A DNA stretch of 64,000 nucleotides from positions 712,501 through 776,500 of the forward strand of contig JAPYXD010000608.1 in assembly GCA_030998225.1 (NCBI GenBank). The letters run 5' to 3'. The notes under the pieces are model-generated. The model was not told the origin of the DNA, made no database searches, and saw only the letters and a program-made list of their open reading frames with translations. Below are positions 57,473-64,000 of the stretch, piece after piece; the first letter of the stretch is position 1; each line of letters starts with the position of its first letter. A program made the translations under genes and the position numbers. The DNA is from Diplolepis rosae. Its lineage: Eukaryota > Arthropoda > Insecta > Hymenoptera > Diplolepididae.

Positions 57473-57545
57473 TCATAACATGCGACTTGTAATAGCATGT
57501 GACTGTTAATAACATGAGACTGGTCATAGCATGTTACTCGTCATA
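57473..57545 (+). promoter_or_regulatory. Four tandem 17-18 bp repeats in the LTR U3 region
   Basis: Units of the form ATAGCATG-N-GACTNGT (ATAACATGCGACTTGT, ATAGCATGTGACTGTT, ATAACATGAGACTGGT, ATAGCATGTTACTCGT). They lie just upstream of the TATA box, so they are candidate enhancer sites. Confidence 0.5.
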
Positions 57546-57589
57546 CTTGACCTTTCAAAGTTCTATAAAAAGCGAAAGTTCCAAGAGAA

Positions 57590-57870
57590 GTCAGTCCAGT
57601 ACCATCATCTCTACACCGCGAGTTCAGTTAATTCAGTCAACATCAATTTCTACAATGTAACCAACGTGAGTTCAGTCAGTCAGTCGACATCCGATTTTCA
57701 CAATGTAACCAACGCGAGTCCAGTCCAGTACCATCATCTCTACACGGCGAGTTCAGTTCAGTCTAGTCCAGTACCATCATCTCTACACGGCGAGTTCAGT
57801 TCAGTCTAGTCCGGTACCATCATCTCTACACGGCGAGTTCAGTTCAGCCTAGTCCAGTTTCATTATCTCT
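57590..57870 (+). repeat. Tandem repeats in the LTR transcribed region
   Basis: Units of about 45 bp containing CCAGTACCATCATCTCTACA and CGGCGAGTTCAGTTCAGTC occur three times in direct succession, plus diverged copies before and after. A second unit (CAATGTAACCAACG-GAGT) is interspersed. Confidence 0.85.
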
Positions 57871-58344
57871 ACGTTACGAGTTCAGTCCAGCCTCATCAGA
57901 TTTTAACGCTACTCAGACGAATTCCTACTCGACGCTGAGTTCAACGACATTAGAAAGTGAAGGGGAATCACCGTCCAAAATTCTCTCTAAACTTGGATCA
58001 AGAATCGACTAGACCAACCATCTCAACAACGAATTTCCCATCAAACAAGTACTATCTCAACGATCTCAACGAGGACTCAACTGACCACCTTCGCTCCACT
58101 GGACTCAATAATTCATCAGAAAAATTTCACTCGGGTAATTACAAAGGTACATCTAAATTTCAATTCGATTTCCAATTCCATGATGCTTATTCGTTTCTCA
58201 ATTTGATTGTTAATAAACATACTTTATATCAATAACCATTCTCAATCACTGACTTCTCCTCATCCCTTAGAGAGGATCCTTTTCGATCCTAACATAAAAC
58301 GAGGAATCTTTGAAGAAGAGAAATGTTACGTTTCTGACGTAACA

Positions 58345-59196
58345 ATACTAATAAAAATGAATTACTAAGAAATGTTGAAGTAACGAATAAGGTACAAAAG
58401 AAACGTGGAAGGCCACGAATGATGATTCAAGAAGTAAAATCACAGGAACTATTTAAAAAAAGAGGTAGACTCGGAAAATTTATAAATAAATCACCTGAGA
58501 ATAATAAAAAACGTAAATTTATAGAATCAGAAGACGAATCTGATTCTGATCCAGATTATGATGTTAAGCAAAAGCCTAAAGCAAATAAGAAGAAAAAACA
58601 TGTTAAGGAAAATGACGACGAAAAATTTAAAGAAGAATGTTATTTTGAACCAAATTCTGACTTATTAAGTGAAGATGAAATAGAAGAAGAAACTCAGGAA
58701 AATTTCCAGAACGAAGAAAATGAAATTGAGAATGAGCACTTGGACAGATTAGAAATAAGGAATTCTGAAAACTCTCATGATTGTGATTTTACAGAAGAGA
58801 GACCACCCCCAAATTAACCCCCTGATCAACCTTCAACATCTGAATTGCCTAAAACACAGAAAAATATAATTGAATGCCGAGACAAATTGACAATGAGAAA
58901 GGATAATTATGAATATTTTGTAAGAAATAAAGGAGAACCTCGCGATATAGGCTCTAAACTTTTGGAAAAATGTGGAAAATCACCTAATTTTAAAAATTTA
59001 CAAAAAGGGATAGTCCAAAAATTACGTAAAGGAAATCAATACCATTTTGTACTTCCAATCGAAGACGAATTTAAGGCAAGTCTAGGAAAAATGACTAAAG
59101 ATATCGAATTAGCGATTTATTCTCTGCATTCCATGGTAAAAGAATTAAATATTAAATCAATTAGTATCGCGAATTCACCACACATTAACAATGTGT
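58345..59196 (+). pseudogene. gypsy AT-hook and macro-like module
   Basis: Continues the frame of 57216-57235. An AT-hook core KKRGRPR is followed by KKRGRLGKFINK and a long acidic segment (about 58500-58800), then a stop at 58815. Beyond it lies a folded-looking region with YEYFVRNKGEPRDIGSKLLE, KGNQYHFVLPIEDEFKASLG and IKSISIANSPHINNV. In some arthropod gypsy polyproteins I recall a similar macro-domain-like region (FSIAKSxYIDNL) between RNase H and integrase. No integrase follows here. The stop at 59196 comes from the inserted palindrome. Confidence 0.6.
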
Positions 59197-59197
59197 A

Positions 59198-60979
59198 AAG
59201 CTATCGTAAAGTTGCATTATAACTCATGAATGAGGCAAAATAAATATTCCAAATGATTTTATCCTTATTCTACGTTAAAAATAACGTTAACTGGTAATTG
59301 AAATATGAAATAATTTTATTTATGAACACTAAAAACCAAAAAAACATAATACCTGTCATTGAAGGCAGTGCAGTGGTTCATCAATTCAGACCAAGCAACA
59401 GGGAATTTGTTATGAATGATTTATGACATTATTTATGTTTTGGACAACGAAATATGATTTATAAATTTGTTATTAACATTTGAGACAAAAAAATCGCACT
59501 TTTTTTTAGTTTTTTGTTTATAAAATTAAAGGTAATTATCCAATCTTGATGACATTAATTGAAAAGTTGTAGAAAACTTAATTTCAAACAATATGAGTCG
59601 TCGCTTGATCTGATTGGATAATTAGAAGCGGAGAAAATTCGGAAAAATCGGGAAATTGAGCTTTTGTTAAACAAATTAATATCTCAGTTAATTTTTAACT
59701 TTTCAGGTTGAAGTTTAGTGGAAAAGTAACCGACTTTATGCTCTTCAAATGTATAAAAAAAAGAACACTTTAAGGTAATACGTTTCCGCGCTATTGACAC
59801 TTTAATTTATTTCATGCGTTAATTGTAAAATGTCTGCTTGCCGCAGAGGTGGTCCGATTTTTATTTTGAAAACGGCTTTTAAAAATATAAATCAAGCAAA
59901 ACAGAACGTCAATCTTGGTTTTTCGCTAAAATGTTGCAAAGTTTATTAAAAAAAGGTCCAAACATGGCTCTAAACGCTTGAACGCAGCAAAGTGACACAG
60001 TGAGCCTACTCGCCTTCTCCCCCCATCACTGTCACTTTGCTGTGTTCAAGCGTTTAGTGCCATGTTTGGACCTTTTTTTTAATAAAGTTTGCAACATTTT
60101 AGCGAAAAACCAAGATTGACGTTCTGTTTTGCTTGATTTATATTTTTAAAAGCCGTTTTCGAAATAAAAATCGGACCACCTCTGCGGCAAGCAGACATTT
60201 TACAATTAACGCATGAAATAAATTGAAGTGTCAATAGCGCGGAAACGTATTATCTTAAAGTGTTCTTTTTTTATACATTTGAAGAGCATAAAGTCGGTTA
60301 ATTTTCCACCAAACTTCAACCTGAAAAGTTAAAAATTAACTGAGATATTAATTTGTTTAACAAAAGCTCAATTTCCCGATTTTTCCGAATTTTCTCCGCT
60401 TCTAATTATCCAATCAGATCAAGCGACGACTCATATTGTTTGAAATTAAGTTTTCTACAACTTCTCAATTAATGTCATCAAGATTGGATAATTACCTTTA
60501 ATTTCATGAACAAAAAACTAAAAAAAGTGCGATTTTTTTGTCTTAAATGTTAATAACAAATTTATAAATCATATTTCGTTGTCCAAAACATGACACAATG
60601 ACTATGACCAACCTCTGTTCTGATGGCGCAGTCCGTTTTCTGAAATAAATAATGTCATAACAAATTCCCTGCTGCTTGGTCTACTTACCATGTCTTCTCC
60701 GTCAGGATTGACTATTTGTTAGAGCGAGATGAAAATATAGTTGTGTCTCACTCTACCCAATGGTCAACTTTAACGGTGGAGTCGTTCCACAAAAGGTGAA
60801 ACACTGTACTGCCTTTAATGACAGGTATTATGTTTTTTTAATTTTTAGCGTTAATAAATAAAATTATTGCGTATGTCCATTACCTTTTAACGTTATTTTT
60901 AACGTAGAATAAGGATAAAAACATTTTGAATATTTATTTTGCCTCATTCATGAGTTATAATGCTACTTTACGATAGCTT
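59198..60979. mobile_element. 1.78-kb foldback element
   Basis: An almost complete palindrome. The ends AAGCTATCGTAAAG and CTTTACGATAGCTT are flanked by TA (59196-59197 and 60980-60981). The arms meet at about 60000-60028, around a short loop. The arms match closely, except that the right arm has roughly 150 bp (about 60600-60790) absent from the left. No ORF. It inserted into the gypsy module frame. Confidence 0.85.
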
Positions 60980-61023
60980 TACAAGTTCGCTAGGGGACAG
61001 AATTAAAATTAAATAATGGTATA

Positions 61024-61575
61024 TTATGTGCCTAGGCACACAATGAGGGTGATTGCGTGACGAGCGACAATGTTCGCAGGAGATCGAAGCCAAGGCGTAG
61101 TCCATGCGTAGGTGAGGCAAAGCCGAGAATAAGTCGAGACAAAGCCGAGACGAATCCGAGGAGCGATCAATCCTGCGAGCATTGTCGCGAGTCTCGCAAT
61201 GTCCCGAATTGTGTGCATTGGCACATATTCTATTTTGTGTGACTGTGGTACGGATACGAGTTTTTCTGTGTACATTGGAATCTAATCTAGTACTTATTGT
61301 AGTTGTTTGCTGCGCTAGTTGTACGAAGCGGGCGCAAATTGGCGACTAGCCCCGGCCATTTTGATTTTATCGGTCTTGTGTAGTAGTCAGTGCAAACGCT
61401 GTACGAAGAAGAAGTGAGAAGAAGAAGAATAAGAAATAGATTGCGTTCCGCTGTAAGACTATAATGCGCATGCGCAGTTCAATTTCTACATTGTATTCCT
61501 CTGTAACGGAATATACAACATTGCTTTACTCTCAGCTGTAACGGAAAAACGAGTTTCCGCGGCTGAGGCACATAA
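61024..61575. repeat. Hairpin-bearing TIR element, copy 3
   Basis: Complete copy with ends TTATGTGCCT and AGGCACATAA. Hairpin: GTTCGCAGGA (61072-61081) with TCCTGCGAGC (61171-61180). The hairpin loop is longer than in the other copies because of a roughly 55-bp insertion with repeated AAAGCCGAGA units. The CARD-like ORF begins 19 bp after its right end. Confidence 0.82.
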
Positions 61576-61593
61576 AAATGATTGCAGATCACA

Positions 61594-61875
61594 ATGGAAC
61601 AAAAGCATCGCAAACGCATTGATTTATTATGTGATTTAATCGTTCGTCAAGCTGATATAAAAGCATTATGGCCATATGTATTTACAAATGGGATATTTAA
61701 TTACGAGGACTGTAACGTACCAAATTGGTCTCAAAACATAACAAATCCAGAAACAATTAGAGACATAATTTTAACTATTAAAACAAGAGAACCTTACGCA
61801 AATTACGACTTACTAAGAAGCTTACGACAATCTGATCAAGAATTTTTGACCGAAATTTTAGATATGCCCAACTAA
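61594..61875 (+). CDS. CARD-like small protein
   Basis: 93 codons from the ATG at 61594 to TAA at 61873-61875, with no break. The pattern fits a caspase-recruitment domain of the death fold. Helix 1 is EQKHRKRIDLLCDLIV (residues 2-17), then ADIKALWPYVFTNGIFN (20-36) with the conserved hydrophobic-Gly-Ile/Phe turn, then a loop. IRDIILTIKTREPYANYDLL (55-74) and SLRQSDQEFLTEIL (76-89) form the final helices. CARDs mediate homotypic assembly in apoptosis and innate immune signalling. A TTGCAG just upstream could be a splice acceptor. Alternatives: an N-terminal part of a larger host or retroelement protein, or a helical Gag piece. Confidence 0.55.
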   Translation: MEQKHRKRIDLLCDLIVRQADIKALWPYVFTNGIFNYEDCNVPNWSQNITNPETIRDIILTIKTREPYANYDLLRSLRQSDQEFLTEILDMPN

Positions 61876-61914
61876 GTAATGAAACCAAAAATCAAGAAAA
61901 TCAAACAGTAATAG

Positions 61915-62882
61915 TGTGACGTCCTGAGGGTAGCTACCTGAAATAAAACTCGAAATTTACTGAATTTACTCTTGAATATTTACTCTTGAATATACTTGTA
62001 TGAACCGTTCACAGGTTCCAATTTTTTAACTCACAAACAATGTTCCATTAAATTGAATTGCAATGTTATTTTAAATTCATGGGGAAGATACTGACAAAGA
62101 TGGAATGGGTTAACAGGGGTAATTTCGAAGAAAATTCTGAGATGGTCTGTGGGGAACTCTGTTACTAATTTTTTTGAGCAGAGTTCCGGCAACTATGTAC
62201 TTTTCGGGAGGAGTTCCGCTTCTGAAGATTCCCCGACGGCAACTTTTTTTTTAGATGAGTTCCGTTTCTGAAGATAGACCGAAGGCAACTGAAGATTTGT
62301 AGATTCGCAGGTACATTTATGAACTAATTTTCGGTCGATACTGGCTATTTTTCGATCGTTACTGACATGGAACTTCTAGGTGCTGACTAATGGGTTTTAT
62401 ATTTTTTGTCGATACTGGCTATGTTTAATTTTGCCCTGCTAATATTCTTCTGATGTTGGCCTGACCTTGGCACGTGTCTGAGCTGGCCTCTTTTCCTTTG
62501 GGTTGCCATTTTTTGTGTACTGAAGAAAAAAGGGGAGACTTCGTTTTTCTTATTCTGGTTTCCCCGACGTTCCTTCTTTTTGAGATGATTCATTTTTAAA
62601 TTTCTATCCTTTGCTGCGCCTGTCGATATTCTTGTGTACTTTGGACATTCCGATGGGGTTTCCTTGTTAACAGGTAGTTAAGAGTTTATGATGTTTTCTA
62701 TTTATAAGTTCACTACTATCTCTCTTTCTATTACAATTTTATTTCCGTACATTCAATTTTCGTTTAATCAATACTTTTTAATAGCTGTAGCTTATGCATG
62801 TTTTATGTTAAAATCTTTTTATTAATTTTACATATTTTGGTATTATGAAATAAATAAATAGCGACGGTCACGGGACGTGACA
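61915..62882 (+). mobile_element. Solo LTR 2 (968 bp) with 4-bp TSD
   Basis: Begins TGTGACGTCCTGAGG and ends CACGGGACGTGACA; flanked by ATAG (61911-61914 and 62883-62886). The TG...CA form and inverted GTGACGTCC / GGACGTGAC tips fit a Ty3/gypsy-type LTR. Its sequence differs from solo LTR 1 except for the tips, so it is a second family. An AATAAATAAATA run occurs close to the 3' end. Orientation + is assumed from that run. Confidence 0.82.
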
Positions 62883-62886
62883 ATAG

Positions 62887-63160
62887 CTAATCCCACTAGC
62901 TAATAATAACAGAAAATGAAGCAGCATTTAAACAAATAAAACTAATACAAGAACTCTACGACCTCTGTGAAGAGAAATACAAAGATTCAAAAACACAAAA
63001 AACTAAACTCCAAAATAAAAGCACCCAAACAGATATTCGCCCAAAATAATTACAACCCATATGTAAAAAATGTAAAAAATTTACATAACACCTCATACAA
63101 AATTGTTCAAAGAAAACAACAAAAACTCAAAAGACAAAAATTTTCAGAAAATTTTTAAAC
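62887..63160 (+). pseudogene. Degraded coding remnant with possible zinc-knuckle
   Basis: Reads ENEAAFKQIKLIQELYDLCE and a Lys/Gln-rich stretch, then after a stop ICKKCKKF with a downstream H-x4-C (HLIQNC). This approximates a CX2CX4-5HX4C knuckle of Gag proteins. Lys-rich frames end at 63158. Assignment is tentative. Confidence 0.3.
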
Positions 63161-63282
63161 TTCTCTGCATAAGCAAACCCCAGTTACGAATTCATTCCAA
63201 CAAATAAATTTTCTTTCAGGTTAGATACTAATACTATATATTTTTCTTTTTCTAGGACATAACCTGCAGAGAAGTGACACAT

Positions 63283-63940
63283 ATGGAAAAATTTCATTTC
63301 CTTTTCTTTTCAATTTTATCATACTGCCTAACTCACTTTTTGCCCACAAATCTAACTTTAGTGACTATGACATAAAAATAAAATTTGAAAATTCGAAAGG
63401 GCTTTACTTTGAAAGTATTGAACAATAAAGTTTTTTGATGAAAAATCCCCTTAATGACATACATACATTTATGAAATACACAGTTTACAAAATAAGTTAA
63501 TCAACATTTACGAAAATGTTATTCATTTCTGTAAAAACGTTCAAGAAAACATATACTGTATTAGAAATTATAGTAACAAAAGATTCAATAGCCAGAATAA
63601 TATTTTTGAAGAGGCAAAATATAATTCATATTTATCTTCACTCCCTTTAAATAAGACGATGACAAATCTCAATACTACTTTTAATATAAGAAATTTTTAC
63701 AATTTTTGGATACAGGATAGCCCTGAATATAAACATGATAAAAGATCCAGAGCAACAGAAAGTCTAAATGATATACTTGGTGTATTTGATGTCTATCTAT
63801 CATCTCTTCAAAAAAAAATATTTGTTGAACTATTAATTTATGCAAAGAATGGAATTTGGCACCCAGAACTTTTCAATCCAACAACATTAAATTCATTTCA
63901 AGAAAGCTTAGATAAAATCTTTATTGGATTCAAATTGTAA
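63283..63940 (+). pseudogene. Envelope-like (errantivirus F-type) gene remnant
   Basis: Opens with a signal-peptide-like hydrophobic run (KFHFLFFSILSYCLTHF) and then loses its frame. Cys-containing ectodomain-like text is readable at about 63490-63650, and the last open stretch (63659-63940) ends with IFVELLIYAKNGIWHPELFN followed by PTTLNSFQESL. The pattern (helical stretch, then a G-x-x-HP-L-x-P-x-L motif) resembles the N-terminal subunit/helical region of envelope proteins of insect gypsy-type endogenous retroviruses. No transmembrane anchor is present, and frameshifts and stops show it is inactive. Identification is by motif only. Confidence 0.45.
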
Positions 63941-64000
63941 GAACTGATAAAATTTAGATAAAAACTGATATTATGATTGATTGAACAAGTTAATAGTTGT

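Larger units (their letters stand above)
57236..58344 (+). mobile_element. Solo LTR 1 (1,109 bp) with 4-bp TSD
   Basis: The ends TGTCACGTCCCG and TCTGACGTAACA are flanked by ATAC (57232-57235 and 58345-58348). It contains a TATA box (TATAAAAAGC at 57564), a possible initiator TCAGTCC about 27 bp downstream, tandem repeats in the transcribed part, and an AATAAAC near its 3' third. No internal genes accompany it, so it is a solo LTR left by recombination. A relative is at 33681. Confidence 0.88.

Noticed and set aside
57590..57870. CRISPR-like array of regularly spaced repeats
   Set aside because: Eukaryotic LTR context, repeats directly adjoining without unique spacers, and no associated genes.
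61024..61275. Structured RNA gene suggested by GC-rich hairpins
   Set aside because: It lies inside a repeat element present at three places with terminal inverted repeats; kept as an element with a notable hairpin rather than called an ncRNA.

Overview
This is an AT-rich animal nuclear sequence, almost certainly from an insect. A hymenopteran is my best guess from the style of the mobile elements, but I cannot prove the order. Only one host gene can be supported: the 3' two-thirds of IWS1 (Spt6-interacting transcription elongation factor) on the + strand. Its four visible exons lie at 13372-13732, 14055-14344, 20819-20930 and 32642-32764, with consensus splice sites, compatible phases, a stop codon and a downstream AATAAA. 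The two large introns (6.5 and 11.7 kb) are packed with transposable elements. The acidic N-terminal exons were not found.

Layout. 1-13371: mariner remnant, hairpin-bearing TIR element, small TIR element, minus-strand Ty1/copia relic (about 3.3-6.4 kb) beside a Harbinger/ISL2EU-type fragment, inverted-repeat element (7.86-9.88 kb), and Mutator-like transposase remains (10.0-11.3 kb). 13372-32764: IWS1. Intron 2 holds a pogo/Tigger element with a Tc1 copy inside it and a 1.3-kb foldback with TA target duplications. Intron 3 holds a 1-kb TIR element, a GC-rich R1-like LINE flanked by Penelope-like fragments, and a Penelope-like element split by a deleted mariner. 33.4-36.3 kb: SINE-like piece, GA microsatellite, and decayed minus-strand LTR retroelement. 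36.4-44.95 kb: an 8.5-kb hAT element with an exact 8-bp target duplication and two nearly identical 2.6-kb inverted arms around a decayed transposase. It sits inside an older BED-finger hAT. 46.9-64 kb: a shattered gypsy-type LTR element (gag, protease remnant, RT, RNase H, AT-hook/linker module, env-like 3' end). It is interrupted by two mariners, two foldbacks, two solo LTRs and a hairpin TIR element.

The points most worth following are these: a short intact CARD-like ORF (61594-61875) inside the gypsy wreck; the extreme terminal inverted repeats of the 8.5-kb hAT, each carrying two small, possibly related ORFs; and a three-copy hairpin element whose stem shows a paired substitution. Nothing here indicates a bacterial, CRISPR or operon-type system. 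All family assignments come from reading translations and motifs by eye, with no database search.
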